DNA of 64,000 nt, from assembly GCA_964350945.1 (NCBI GenBank), contig CAYGLF010000007.1:7825-71824 (forward strand), given 5' to 3'. Shown here piece by piece: positions 1 to 8,507 of the stretch (the first letter of the stretch is position 1; each line of letters starts with the position of its first letter). The translations under genes and the position numbers were made by a program. The notes beneath the pieces are model-generated. The model saw nothing but the letters and a program-made list of their open reading frames with translations, ran no database searches and was not told where the DNA came from. This DNA is from CAYGLF01 sp964350945 (lineage in GTDB: Bacteria; Chlamydiota; Chlamydiia; Chlamydiales; JAAZZY01).

Positions 1-1
1 A

Positions 2-679
2 CTGTTTAATGAGTATGGCTTTGACGAAGAGTTTATATATTACTTCAAACCTTCTGAACTCTATCCAACTTGCATAGGGTTAATTGTTCTTGCAATAGGC
101 GGTTTCACTATCTTTGGAGTCTCAAACATTGCCACTTCAAGCTCGATCTTAACATTGTATAAAATGAAATTAGCATTTGTTTATCCTGTCTTGCTTCTCG
201 CATTAACTTTAAATATAGGCTTTTTCCTAAGGAATATTGCTAAACATGCTGAGTTCGGTGTTTCTTACCTGCTAAAAATTGAGTTAGAAGCATACGAGAA
301 AACAGAAAGACCTTCTAAGCCCAAACGTTATGATTGCTTTATGTCAAGCCTATCAAGAATATGCAAACCCTTTCTTTTTATATTGCTAGGTTTTTTAATC
401 TTTGACTCCTGTTTTTTTCTTCTAGAAACTCCAGAGAATGGACAACTGGCGACCCTACTATCTTTGATGACTTCGACAGTTATATTACTTTTTGCTTTTC
501 TAGTCAGCCGAAATGCCGCGTTTAATGAACTGTGTAAGTATGACAAGGTTGTTAAGGGCCAATCCTCCAGAAATCCTCACGAATTACATGATCTGATGCT
601 TAAGCTAAAAAGGCTATATCAAATAGAAAAAGAAAATTCGGAAGATTCTCATAAAGAGAGGACTTTGTCCTTCAGCTGA
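2..679 (+). CDS. Multi-pass membrane protein, 5' end outside window
   Basis: The frame is open from the first bases of the window to the TGA at 677-679 with no stop, so the gene begins upstream; the TTG at 155 is only an internal codon. The visible ~225 residues contain about four hydrophobic segments (near positions 70-125, 170-225, 365-420 and 460-505), separated by a charged loop and ending in a hydrophilic, Lys/Glu-rich tail. An inner-membrane location is likely. I do not recognise the family. The +1 frame past the stop stays open to 797 (ending near SEKTI), so the natural C-terminus may have been lost to a frameshift; this is inference. Confidence 0.6.
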   Translation: MFNEYGFDEEFIYYFKPSELYPTCIGLIVLAIGGFTIFGVSNIATSSSILTLYKMKLAFVYPVLLLALTLNIGFFLRNIAKHAEFGVSYLLKIELEAYEKTERPSKPKRYDCFMSSLSRICKPFLFILLGFLIFDSCFFLLETPENGQLATLLSLMTSTVILLFAFLVSRNAAFNELCKYDKVVKGQSSRNPHELHDLMLKLKRLYQIEKENSEDSHKERTLSFS

Positions 680-1004
680 ATTTGAAAGTATTATTGCAAA
701 TTACATGAACGACAAAGACGCTCCCAATGGCTCAGAACCACCGAGCTTTCTTACTCCTCTAAAGGTTGTTTTCCCCTTTTCTGAAAAGACTATTTAGGAA
801 ATGTCAGGGAGGAATCAGATGCACAAAAAAAGATTGGATCAACTTATCGAAAGTTGCATGAACTACAAAGAAATTGCCAGCGACTCATAGCTGTAGGATT
901 TAAAATTATTAGATGACGCTTTGCAGCTATGGGGTCCCGACAAGCCAATACGTCTGCTCTCAGATTTTTGTCTGTATATAAACCGTAACTAATGGAGGTA
1001 ACTT
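680..1004. other. Intergenic stretch with a possible 23-aa ORF
   Basis: No clear gene. A 23-codon ORF (819-890, starting MHKKRLDQLIES) has a Shine-Dalgarno-like GGGAGG about 9 bases before its ATG, but nothing else supports it. A strong Shine-Dalgarno (GGAGGT, about 993) belongs to the next gene. Confidence 0.3.
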
Positions 1005-1805
1005 ATGAACCGGAATTTTATAGAAATTTCTCATATTGTTTGTGGTGAAAATGAAATATCTAAAAAATCTGAGCAAAAGCTCAATCCATGGTTAAAAAAA
1101 AGTGAATGTTTACTTAATTTTCTTTTAAAACTTAACTATCATAAGACGCCGGTGAAAATAGATTCCTATGATGATTCGGACGGTTATTTTTATATTTTTG
1201 TCTCAGAAAAATATATCGCAGCCCCTCGTTCAATTCACGTTTGTAATGATTTGATGCAAAATGGTCATTACTTAGATGCAACGATTTTGTTACGATCACT
1301 ATTCGACAACTTTGTCTTATGTCGATATCTCTATAACTATAAAAACTACACTAGAAATTACCTCCATGGTGAGAAAGTGAAGATCGGGAAAAAAAACACG
1401 CATATTGGACAGAAAATCATATATGAAAAATTTTCGCCTGGCTTCTACTCAAAATACTATGGCGATTGGCTCTCAGCAGTGGCTCATGGAAAGTATAAAG
1501 CACATAATTACACAGTAGATAGAGCGGATCCGGACAATCCACGCACCATTGTTATTCCAGAGTTCAATTTGGACCACGCTTCTATAATTATAAAATCCCT
1601 TATACCTATATTTTTTGGATACTTAAGCTGGTTTAATGTTTTTTTTGAAGAATCCGAAAGAGATCTGCCTGCAGATATCGAAGAGGAACGTATATGCTTA
1701 ATAAATTGGCTACAAGATCAACACAAAAAGAACCTGGAATCTCATCCTAAAAGCCAGGATTGGTATAAAGCGATTAATAAATTAATCGGCATTTCAGAAG
1801 AATAA
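1005..1805 (+). CDS. DUF5677-like hypothetical protein
   Basis: 266 residues, ATG start with a good Shine-Dalgarno (GGAGGT, spacing ~7). The middle carries the helical pattern ATILLRSLFDNFVLCRYL (about residues 93-110) followed by a conserved-looking S-x3-H (SAVAHGKY, about 161-168). This resembles the DUF5677 family often found in accessory and defence-type regions; the biochemical role is unknown. There is no signal peptide, so it is probably cytoplasmic. It stands alone, with over 300 bp before it and 400 bp after. The family assignment is by motif resemblance only. Confidence 0.5.
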   Translation: MNRNFIEISHIVCGENEISKKSEQKLNPWLKKSECLLNFLLKLNYHKTPVKIDSYDDSDGYFYIFVSEKYIAAPRSIHVCNDLMQNGHYLDATILLRSLFDNFVLCRYLYNYKNYTRNYLHGEKVKIGKKNTHIGQKIIYEKFSPGFYSKYYGDWLSAVAHGKYKAHNYTVDRADPDNPRTIVIPEFNLDHASIIIKSLIPIFFGYLSWFNVFFEESERDLPADIEEERICLINWLQDQHKKNLESHPKSQDWYKAINKLIGISEE

Positions 1806-1947
1806 TCTTTTATTCTTAACCCTGATTCCACCGTAGATTTCTAAAACCTATAAAAATGAATAGAAGATTCTAAATCCTTGAATACCTTTATTTATGCAGT
1901 AACACAAATAGTTCTGGCTTCATTTTTTTTTCACATGTGGAATTTTT

Positions 1948-2118
1948 TTGGAGATTTACTGTGACAAGACAGATAACTCATGGTTATTGATTGGGTATTG
2001 CCTTGGGTTTTTGTTTTTGCAGTGGCAACTATCACAATATAGAAAAAATGTATTTGGACAAAAAACAAGTAGCCTATGGCGAAAATGGTACAGAGAGATA
2101 GGTTTAGATGGGCCCTGA
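1948..2118 (+). CDS. Possible 56-aa single-pass membrane peptide or gene remnant
   Basis: An open frame of 56 codons (TTG start, TGA at 2116-2118) reads MEIYCDKTDNSW, then a hydrophobic segment LLIGYCLGFLFLQW, then a basic tail KNVFGQKTSSLWRKWYREIG. The composition is protein-like, but there is no obvious ribosome binding site and the frame stays open further upstream without an ATG. It could equally be the C-terminal remnant of a decayed membrane-protein gene. The rest of 1806-2213 shows nothing else. Confidence 0.25.
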   Translation: MEIYCDKTDNSWLLIGYCLGFLFLQWQLSQYRKNVFGQKTSSLWRKWYREIGLDGP

Positions 2119-2213
2119 TCTGACCATTAGAAAAAAGTTATTTTTTTAATTCAAATTATCCGAAATATCTCCGGAGTAGTAGATTTCTCAAGGTTGCAAT
2201 GAATAGAATGCAA

Positions 2214-2960
2214 TTACCAATCTTTCCCAGTTAAAAATTCTTTTACACTCGTAGTATTGGTGGCCTTGGGTGATTTAAGGTCATCTACAATAATTGTCAG
2301 AGAGGGCTTTTCAAGACTGTTAGCCCGCTCGCTTACAAAATCAGCTAAAACATCTTGACCAATGGCAGAAAGACATTCAGACAAAGAAATATCTTCTACA
2401 GCACCAATCTCATTCCCAAAAACAAGCACCTGTTCCTTTTGATCTAAAGAATTAATTTCTAGAAATATAGGAGTAAGAAATATCTCTTTTTTTATTAAAG
2501 GCAAGTCACTTATTAATAAATCTATAACTTCGTCAGTACAGCTAATTATCCTACTGTACATTTCCATAATTTCGCTTCGCTTCTCACTTTCTCTGAATGG
2601 CTCAAAAATTGATCTGCCACGGAGATTTGGAGTAGAAAACTGATCTTTAAGAAAAAGATAATGCCCTTTAGATCCTGTAAAGAGTTCGATCGTTTTTTGA
2701 GTAAAATTAACTGCACGATAGACGTCAATTTTTGAGAGGAATTCAAGGCTGCCATTAAAAGTCATGCTAGGATCAATTTCTCCTTTTATAATTCCTTCTT
2801 TGACCCATTCAAAGTTTCCGTTAAATAGAGCCACCTCTATTTCAAATGGAGATCCTTTCTTGATTGGATAAAACGGGTCAGTTCGCATTCTAATAGAACT
2901 AGACTTAACAAGATGGCCAGTGATTGAAACGAAGCCAGCACATGCTGTTGACTGTATCAT
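2214..2960 (-). CDS. Hypothetical protein, 248 aa
   Basis: Unrecognised. ATG start at 2960 with AAGGGG about 9 bases upstream. The N-terminus (MIQSTACAGFVSITGHLV) is mildly hydrophobic but is not a convincing signal peptide. The rest is soluble, mixed alpha/beta, with acidic stretches. It lies upstream of, and on the same strand as, the caspase-like/ankyrin gene's downstream end (75 bp gap), so it may be a separate effector-like or lineage-specific gene. Confidence 0.5.
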   Translation of the reverse strand: MIQSTACAGFVSITGHLVKSSSIRMRTDPFYPIKKGSPFEIEVALFNGNFEWVKEGIIKGEIDPSMTFNGSLEFLSKIDVYRAVNFTQKTIELFTGSKGHYLFLKDQFSTPNLRGRSIFEPFRESEKRSEIMEMYSRIISCTDEVIDLLISDLPLIKKEIFLTPIFLEINSLDQKEQVLVFGNEIGAVEDISLSECLSAIGQDVLADFVSERANSLEKPSLTIIVDDLKSPKATNTTSVKEFLTGKDW

Positions 2961-3036
2961 AGAAATTTCCCCTTACGTATAATGTTTAATTTGCTGTTCC
3001 AATTTAACCTATATTGGTTATTTTCGGCAGGTCTCT

Positions 3037-4467
3037 TTACTCCTTAGGAGCCTTTTGTAGAAGACTAGCAACACTAGGCTGGTACTTATTTGCCCACATA
3101 AGAGCTGTCTGGCCATATCTGTTAGCAAGACTGACATCAGCTCCCGCTTGAAGAAGATCTTTCACAAGATGAGGTTGNNNNNNNNNNNNNNNNNNNNNNN
3201 NNNNNNNNNNNNNNNNNNNNNNNNNNNNNNNNNNNNNNNNNNNNNNNNNNNNNNNNNNNNNNNNNNNNNNNNNNNNNCCCGCTTGAAGAAGCTCTTTCAC
3301 AACACTCGAATGATGTTGGGAGGCAGCCATGAGAGCTGTCATACCAAGTGCATCAACAGCATTGACATCAGCTCCCGCTTGAAGAAGGTCCTTCACAAGA
3401 TAAGGTCGACATTGGGCGGCATACATAAGAACTGTCACGCCACGGTCATCAACAGCATTGACATTAGCCCCCGCCTGAAGAAGATCTTTCACCAAACCAG
3501 GTTGATGTAGAGCTGTAAACATGAGAACTGTCCAGCCCTCCTTCCCGACCGTATTTACATCTGCTCCAACCTTAATCAGGGCCCGGGCAAGCGGGCAATC
3601 GTTACTGATAGCAAACATAAGAGGGGTAGCGCCTTCGTGTGGGGTATTTTGACACACCCCTTTAATCTTCTCATAATGTTGCAAACCATCTTTTAGAAAC
3701 TCATCAACAAGTTCTGTTTTAAAATAAATATCACCGTTTTTATAAGAATTTAAAGATTGGCAATGCAGATTGAATATAGACGTACTCATTTCAATGCTTG
3801 TTAAAATTTTATTTAAACTTATCATGCCACCCAAGGTTCCTTCGGGTGCAATAACTGTACGATTAGAAACTTTGCTAAGATCTCCTGCAAAGCTTGTCGA
3901 ATAAGGGGCTTCTCCAGCACTACAAGAGTTAAGAATAATTATAGCTTTTTCATGAAGATGGTTAAAAGCTTTAGATTCTTTGAAGGAATCCTCAGCCCTG
4001 AACTGTTTGTGGAAATTGAACTGCCCTAAATCATTTAAAAATATTCCATCCCTATCTCCATGCCCGCTTACTATTAAAACATCTATTTTTTGATGCGTGG
4101 GATGCTCTTTGACAGCTCTTTCCAAAACCGAAGAGAAATCTTGTGGATCATAAAGATACCCTGATTGTACATCGTATCCTTCTTCTTTGAGGAGTTTTAT
4201 TTGCTGAGCAGCAGTAATCCCAGAAAAAGAATGCTCTGGATCTGTCTGAGGATTAGCACATAAAAGAAAAACTCTCTTAATCCCTTCTATGACAGGAATC
4301 GGCTGATCATATGTTATATCACGTGTTTTTTTTGATTTAGGTGACATTGAACACTGTAAATTATTAACCAGAGGAATTGAGTGGGTCTTTGATGGAGAAG
4401 ATGCTTCTCTAGGGAGGCACACTGCTGATGAAAAGGCATTTGGTGAGGACGAAATTTGTAAAGTCAT
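3037..4467 (-). CDS. Caspase/CHAT-like cysteine protease fused to ankyrin repeats (contains assembly gap)
   Basis: Residues ~60-215 have a caspase-fold pattern: a strand RVFLLCANPQTDP, then VLIVSGHGDRDG with candidate catalytic His136, then IIILNSCSAGE with candidate catalytic Cys182. From about residue 270 onward there are several 33-residue ankyrin repeats with the core GxTxLMxAxxxxxxLVKDLLQAGADVNAVD. Ankyrin repeats bind proteins, and the protease plus ankyrin layout suggests an effector acting on host or competitor proteins (inference). The N-terminal 45 residues are Ser/Pro-rich and disordered-looking, as in secreted effectors. ATG at 4467 with AGGA 6 bases upstream. A 100-N run interrupts the repeats, so the number of repeats is unknown. 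Peptidase C14 versus CHAT cannot be decided by eye. Confidence 0.7.
   Translation of the reverse strand: MTLQISSSPNAFSSAVCLPREASSPSKTHSIPLVNNLQCSMSPKSKKTRDITYDQPIPVIEGIKRVFLLCANPQTDPEHSFSGITAAQQIKLLKEEGYDVQSGYLYDPQDFSSVLERAVKEHPTHQKIDVLIVSGHGDRDGIFLNDLGQFNFHKQFRAEDSFKESKAFNHLHEKAIIILNSCSAGEAPYSTSFAGDLSKVSNRTVIAPEGTLGGMISLNKILTSIEMSTSIFNLHCQSLNSYKNGDIYFKTELVDEFLKDGLQHYEKIKGVCQNTPHEGATPLMFAISNDCPLARALIKVGADVNTVGKEGWTVLMFTALHQPGLVKDLLQAGANVNAVDDRGVTVLMYAAQCRPYLVKDLLQAGADVNAVDALGMTALMAASQHHSSVVKELLQAXXXXXXXXXXXXXXXXXXXXXXXXXXXXXXXXXXQPHLVKDLLQAGADVSLANRYGQTALMWANKYQPSVASLLQKAPKE
3178..3277. other. Assembly gap, exactly 100 N
   Basis: A run of 100 unknown bases inside the ankyrin repeats of the caspase-like gene. 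In the repeat register, about 21 residues (or 21 plus multiples of 33) should be missing between the flanking LLQA and QPHLV motifs, while the gap spans 34 codons. The length is therefore a placeholder, not a measurement. Confidence 0.97.
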
Positions 4468-4514
4468 GTTTATCCTGGTTTTTTTGGGTTCAGAGTACAG
4501 GACCTATATTAAGG

Positions 4515-4751
4515 TCAAATTAGGAGAGAGTTTGATTCAATTAAGCAAGTCCGTAATAGTTCAGGAGCAATAAGGGGTGGTTTTTTGCTAAAAAAGCCTT
4601 TTAAAGCCCACAAAGCAGCTCTCTTCGCTAAACCGTTAAAATCATAAGTTAAATATACTTTTTCACTCATAACTTCCTTGTTAAAATTCTCAGCAGGCAG
4701 CCCTATAGAGCTCACTAAACTAACCCCGATGATAAAGATTGTTTTTTTCAT
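4515..4751 (-). CDS. Small exported protein, 78 aa
   Basis: Starts MKKTIFIIGVSLVSSIGLPAEN, a typical Sec signal peptide with cleavage likely after LPA. The mature part of about 58 residues (FNKEVMSEKVYLTYDFNGLAKRAALW...) has no recognised domain. It ends 48 bp upstream of the start of the caspase-like/ankyrin gene on the same strand, so the two may be co-transcribed. The Shine-Dalgarno is weak (AGAGG about 12 bases upstream). Confidence 0.45.
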   Translation of the reverse strand: MKKTIFIIGVSLVSSIGLPAENFNKEVMSEKVYLTYDFNGLAKRAALWALKGFFSKKPPLIAPELLRTCLIESNSLLI

Positions 4752-5307
4752 AATAAGATATAATCCTCTGTAAATTTAAAAAATTTATTACATAACTTTT
4801 TAATAGTAGGCATTTTACAGACTACACAGAGATCTTATCAAGTCATTTTATAGATTTAGAGGAACAAGAGGGGTCAGAATATGGAGTTACAAACATTCCC
4901 ACATAGGTTGTTTTTAAGTAGTCACTGAACACTTTAAAGCTCTTTGAGGTATTTCAGGATCTTTTTTCATACAACCCCTAGTTATGTTTCTACTGCAATC
5001 TACACACTATTGCAGTGTCTCCATAACACTTAAAAAGTCTTACATGATAAATTTCTCCTCGTGGTTTTAAAATACAACCTGTTTTTATTGAGCTTTAAAG
5101 TTAAGGGAACTCACGCAATAAACGTCTGATAATAACTATTATGTTCCCTAACTAGTTCATTGTAAGTTATTTAAATATCACTCCACGGCTAGACGCTAAT
5201 CATAATTAAGCCGGTCATGCTTTGTAAAAAAGAACCTAATCAGTATCCATAAAGCAGGTAATACCCCCGTTAAGCTAAATGTTTCATTTTATTAACTTTT
5301 TAAATAG
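4752..5307. other. Intergenic stretch, no gene seen
   Basis: About 555 bp of AT-rich sequence with stops in all frames. It separates the minus-strand exported protein from the plus-strand hicAB pair, so it should hold promoters in both directions. No convincing RNA structure or repeat was seen. Confidence 0.5.
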
Positions 5308-5339
5308 ATTTAATGATATCAGATATGATATCATTAAAT
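5308..5339. promoter_or_regulatory. Perfect 13-bp inverted repeat, likely HicB operator
   Basis: ATTTAATGATATC (5308-5320), spacer AGATAT, then GATATCATTAAAT (5327-5339): perfect 13-bp arms ending one base before the hicA ATG at 5341. Known HicAB loci are autorepressed by HicB binding palindromes in their promoter. The palindrome occupies the position where the Shine-Dalgarno should lie, so it could also act as an RNA hairpin that limits toxin translation (inference). Confidence 0.7.
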
Positions 5340-5340
5340 T

Positions 5341-5571
5341 ATGAGTAAATTACAAAAACTGATAGCTAAAATTTTATCAGGCCATAACGTCTCGTATAAA
5401 GAGGCTGAAAAGCTATTACTGGGAATGGGGTTTTCAATTGAAATTAGAGGATCTCATCATGTATTTAGAAAAATGGGGTATATGAGAAATGTATCCTTGA
5501 AAATACGCCCTCAGTTGTTGCCTTATCAGATAAAATTATTAATGGAGGTTTTAAGAGACCATGACTACTAA
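5341..5571 (+). CDS. hicA: HicA mRNA interferase toxin
   Basis: 76 residues, the usual HicA size. It has the double-stranded-RNA-binding-like fold pattern with helix KEAEKLLLGMGFSIE and the signature RGSHHVFRKMG, where the GSH histidine (about His39) is the catalytic residue in HicA toxins. It would cleave mRNA and stop growth unless bound by HicB. It overlaps hicB by 11 bp, so translation is coupled. Toxin-first order is normal for hicAB. It probably acts as plasmid addiction or stabilisation. Confidence 0.9.
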   Translation: MSKLQKLIAKILSGHNVSYKEAEKLLLGMGFSIEIRGSHHVFRKMGYMRNVSLKIRPQLLPYQIKLLMEVLRDHDY

Positions 5572-5950
5572 AAAAACATTAACATATTACATGAATTTAA
5601 ATTGGTCGTTTACCATTGAACAGGAAGCTCACAAAGATCACAAATATTTTATTATTCGCGTTAATGAGCTCCCTGGGGTGTGCACCGATGCAGAGTCTAT
5701 TGAAGAAGGGATGACTCTTATTCAAGAGGCGATAAAGGCAACAATCAAACTATACTTAAAAAACAGCGAAGAGATCCCTGAGCCAATCAAAAAAGAAAAA
5801 TTCAAAGGGAACATTGCCTATAGAACAAGCAACAGTAGACACTACAACCTGGCAAAGCTTGCAAGAGAACAAAGCAAATCTATTAGCAAAACAATAGACT
5901 ATCTAATTGACACCCACCCCGCTCTTTCTACAAGAAGACCAACAATTTAG
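5561..5950 (+). CDS. hicB: HicB antitoxin
   Basis: 129 residues. The N-terminal domain (about 12-70) has the HicB pattern FTIEQEAHKDHKYFIIRVNELPGVCTDAE followed by a helix EGMTLIQEAIKATIKLYL. The C-terminal part (about 85-120) contains YNLAKLAREQSKSISKTIDYLI, a DNA-binding ribbon-helix-helix-type segment. It neutralises HicA and should bind the palindrome at 5308-5339. GGAGG lies about 13 bases before the ATG, inside hicA. Confidence 0.9.
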   Translation: MTTKKTLTYYMNLNWSFTIEQEAHKDHKYFIIRVNELPGVCTDAESIEEGMTLIQEAIKATIKLYLKNSEEIPEPIKKEKFKGNIAYRTSNSRHYNLAKLAREQSKSISKTIDYLIDTHPALSTRRPTI

Positions 5951-6002
5951 TTTATTTAGAAAAAGTCATTAAATATAAACAACTGAAAAGGATGGATAAA
6001 CA

Positions 6003-6062
6003 TCAACTTGTGTGTCTTTCCGCATACCTTATCAAAAACAAAAAAAGAGGCCAAAAGCTACA
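6003..6062 (-). pseudogene. 3'-end remnant of the membrane gene found intact at 9201-9560
   Basis: On the minus strand this segment encodes the same last nine residues and stop (IRYAERHTS) as the gene at 9201-9560, preceded by a copy of its VAFG-LF region. About 20-25 bases between the two parts are missing, so the frame is broken. It records an old partial duplication of this part of the plasmid. Confidence 0.7.
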
Positions 6063-6213
6063 ACTAACTAGAGAATTCGATCCCCCGCACAAATAATCCG
6101 AGAGGTGGTCTGTTTTCACAATTATGCCATACATTGGTGCATAGGTGACGGATGATTCTTTCATTAATAGTGGGGTTCAAATCAAACGATCAACAACAAC
6201 TATTATTTCCAAA

Positions 6214-6270
6214 GAGGTTGCTATTTATAGATATAAATAGCCTCTAAACCATCTCATGAGGTATGGTTTA
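6214..6270. repeat. Two adjacent hairpins upstream of the pGP2-like fragment
   Basis: GCTATTTATA (6220-6229) - GA - TATAAATAGC (6232-6241) forms a perfect 10-bp stem, extended by AGAGG/CCTCT with a small bulge. It is followed at once by TAAACCAT (6245-6252) and ATGGTTTA (6263-6270) around a CTCATGAG core. They lie about 80 bp before the start at 6350. No T-tract follows, so an operator or replication-control structure fits better than a terminator. The rest of 5951-6349 shows only the remnant at 6003-6062. Confidence 0.45.
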
Positions 6271-6349
6271 AGCTCTAAAAAAACACTGATTTATAGCCAC
6301 CTTTAACAAGAATATTACTCACTAAACCATTAAACAAAGGATTGCAATA

Positions 6350-6994
6350 ATGACAAAAAATAACAAGACCCCTCCTTACTTAACCTCCTTTCTCAATGAA
6401 GTCAGATCAGGTGACCTTGGGGATAAAATTCAAAATAAAGAAATTGAAGTCAAGGCGCTTGGAATACAACTAAACCCGTCTGAAGACAGACTTTTAAACG
6501 CGCTGAAACTGCTGCTCCATGAAAAAAGTCAAAATATAAAGCCCAATGATGCAGATTTTCATATGGGTAATGAAATGAAATCTCTTGGCCCGTTTGGAGG
6601 AGAAAAAAAAGAGAGCCCTACAATAAGTATAAAACCATCTGAACTTTACAGAGCTTTTTTGGGAAAAACAAACTATTCTAGTCATGAAATAAAACATGTA
6701 AGAGAAACTCTATCATGTCTTGAAGAGAAAAAGTTTTTAATGACCTATAAAAGAAGGCGCCACGAGATAAGAAAAGGAGCTAAAGTTGACGTTTTTGATG
6801 TCATAGAAGAGTGGCAAAGCCTTGTAAAAGTGGTCGCGCCCATAGACTGTGTGTGGGAGGAAGGTGCCCTTGGAGGAGAGGTTGGCAATTCGAATAACAA
6901 AAAAACAAGAGGGGTTCTTATTGGTTTAAACCCGCAATTGGCTGGCTGGGTAAAGTCTGAAGATCTGACTGAAATAACAGTTGGGAAGACATAA
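6350..6994 (+). pseudogene. Truncated pGP2-like protein (second copy)
   Basis: 214 codons closely matching residues ~85-295 of the full pGP2-like protein at 16843-18039; shared blocks include FLNEVRSGDL, NKEIEVKALGIQL and NYSSHEIKHVRETL. It lacks the N-terminal ~80 residues and the whole C-terminal domain. At the 3' end the frame shifts: just before the TAA at 6992-6994 the neighbouring frame reads WEDINIRREKE, matching the PQDINKRM region of the intact copy, and then runs into a stop at 7048. This is therefore a decayed second replication-protein gene, perhaps from an older replicon fused into this plasmid. A truncated product could still be made and interfere with the intact one (speculation). 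Confidence 0.75.
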
Positions 6995-7119
6995 ACATAA
7001 GGAGAGAAAAGGAATTGCCTATCAAATGGAAGACAAATCAAGACTTGTAGCATTCACCATAAGAATAACTTCTACTGGGCTGCTCAATTGCAAAAAGTAG
7101 AATAATTAAAATATATGTT

Positions 7120-7899
7120 CTAACTGTCTAGGGGAAGGCCACAATACGACCTCTGTGGAGGAAGTAGATAATTTAGGTTAAAACCTGCCTTGTCCAGAAT
7201 TGAGCTAACACCATCAAACAATTCTTTTTTGAGAATAACTTTAATAAGTAAAGGCCCCCGTACCTGTTCCTCTTTAATTAAAAACAGGTCTACAGATATC
7301 TCTGGGTCAATTTGAACAACATAGATAGCTTCTTGATTCTTGGGCTTTTGATCGTTCGCATTGTTGAGAACGTGGTCTGGCGAAATTATACATGGATTAT
7401 TTGAGTTTGAGTTTTCGGAGATCTCCATAAAGCTTTTATATGTTTTAAAAATTTCCCGGTTCACAACAATATAAACAGCGGCATCATGTTGAGGATGTCC
7501 GATGATTTCGGCCTGCAATCCTGGTGTTTTATAGTTAATTTCATGTATCGCAAAAAACAAGGCTACATAGATATTTAGGGTAAAATCAATAAGAGGTGAA
7601 CCATCATTTTCATGAGACTCTATCCCTTTAATGTTGCTCTTATGATAGTTTTGGTTTGCATGGCGGGTGGTTTCAAACTTAGGGTCTCCTAGACCTCCTA
7701 ACTTCCTCACAACCTCTTCAGAAGAAAGAATTGCACGATTATAGGTGTTGAATGATTTATCTTCTTTGTTCCCTCTAGCTAAACTTGAAGTTATTTTATA
7801 ACGAGAATCTTTTACTCCGCGATAAATAGCTTCATAGGATTGCACTTTGGAGATAGCACTGTCCAACTCATCTATACTAGTTGGGATTATTTCTATCAT
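7120..7899 (-). CDS. FRG domain-containing protein
   Basis: 259 residues. Near the N-terminus it has YRGVKDSRYKITSSLAR (about residues 26-42), the FRG motif region, and further on PLIDFTLNIYVALFFAI (about 101-117), the counterpart of the family's LLDxTxxxxxALxFA block. FRG proteins are common in mobile and defence-type regions, but their activity is not firmly established. Downstream on the same strand of a RelE/XRE toxin-antitoxin pair (27 bp gap), it may belong to that transcript. No signal peptide, so probably cytoplasmic. Confidence 0.75.
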   Translation of the reverse strand: MIEIIPTSIDELDSAISKVQSYEAIYRGVKDSRYKITSSLARGNKEDKSFNTYNRAILSSEEVVRKLGGLGDPKFETTRHANQNYHKSNIKGIESHENDGSPLIDFTLNIYVALFFAIHEINYKTPGLQAEIIGHPQHDAAVYIVVNREIFKTYKSFMEISENSNSNNPCIISPDHVLNNANDQKPKNQEAIYVVQIDPEISVDLFLIKEEQVRGPLLIKVILKKELFDGVSSILDKAGFNLNYLLPPQRSYCGLPLDS

Positions 7900-7926
7900 A
7901 CTAATTGCGACCTATTTTCAATATAT

Positions 7927-8256
7927 TTAAGCTACAGCTTCATGAACTATCTGAGCTATTGTTCTAATTGTAGGATTTCCTTTCCCGGAAAAGGCATTTT
8001 TAACTGTCTGTCGAGATAGGTTTGTTTTACGAGCAATTTCACTTTTATTAATTTGAAGATATGTTTCAAGAATTTCCACAAATGATTCAGGGTCATTTTC
8101 TTCCAAGCAATGTAAAAGCGCTATAGCTGCCTCTTTACGGTTTTTGAAGTGTTTTTTCGGATCCACCCTCGCCCATTTAGCCTTGTTTTTAACCTTTGAA
8201 ACGGGCATATCGTTGATGCAAAATTCGCGCTTTTTTGATGTCTTTGACTTGTCCAT
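7927..8256 (-). CDS. XRE-type antitoxin of a RelE/HigB-like pair
   Basis: 109 residues. The C-terminal half has a helix-turn-helix: KSEIARKTNLSRQTVKNAF (about 71-89) followed by GNPTIRTIAQIVHEA, as in HigA/addiction-module antidote proteins. The ATG at 8256 is supported by AGGGGG about 8 bases upstream, which makes it overlap the toxin gene by 68 bp; the inner ATG at 8208 has no ribosome site. It should bind and neutralise the toxin and repress the shared promoter. Confidence 0.8.
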   Translation of the reverse strand: MDKSKTSKKREFCINDMPVSKVKNKAKWARVDPKKHFKNRKEAAIALLHCLEENDPESFVEILETYLQINKSEIARKTNLSRQTVKNAFSGKGNPTIRTIAQIVHEAVA

Positions 8257-8482
8257 TTTTGAGTCCCCCTATTAGTAAATATATATCTTCTTCATCTCTG
8301 ATAAAATAAACTCGAAAGCCATTTTTCCATCTAAGCTCAGCGAGTCCATCACCTAGATGTTTTGCGTCTCCAAAGTGCCCGTGCTCTGTAATTCTATAAA
8401 GCCTCGAATATATAAACTTTTGCTTTGCAAGCTCAAGTTTCGACATCCATTTCTCAAATTCGGGACTTTTGTAAATCTTCAT
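8189..8482 (-). CDS. RelE/HigB-like toxin (Gp49-type)
   Basis: 97 residues with the pattern of PF05973-type toxins: FEKWMSKLELAKQKFIYSRL, HFGDAKHLGDGLAELRWKNG, FRVYFIRDEEDIYLLIGGLKNGQ-KDIKKA. Members of the RelE/HigB superfamily are ribosome-dependent or free mRNA endonucleases; the basic and aromatic residues of the GFRVYF strand are present. Toxin precedes antitoxin, as in HigBA. Confidence 0.85.
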   Translation of the reverse strand: MKIYKSPEFEKWMSKLELAKQKFIYSRLYRITEHGHFGDAKHLGDGLAELRWKNGFRVYFIRDEEDIYLLIGGLKNGQVKDIKKARILHQRYARFKG

Positions 8483-8507
8483 TTTATAACACTAGTTTAA
8501 CATATTG

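Noticed and set aside
819..890. 23-aa ORF with good ribosome site
   Set aside because: Too short and without any recognisable feature to call a gene; only noted under the intergenic entry.
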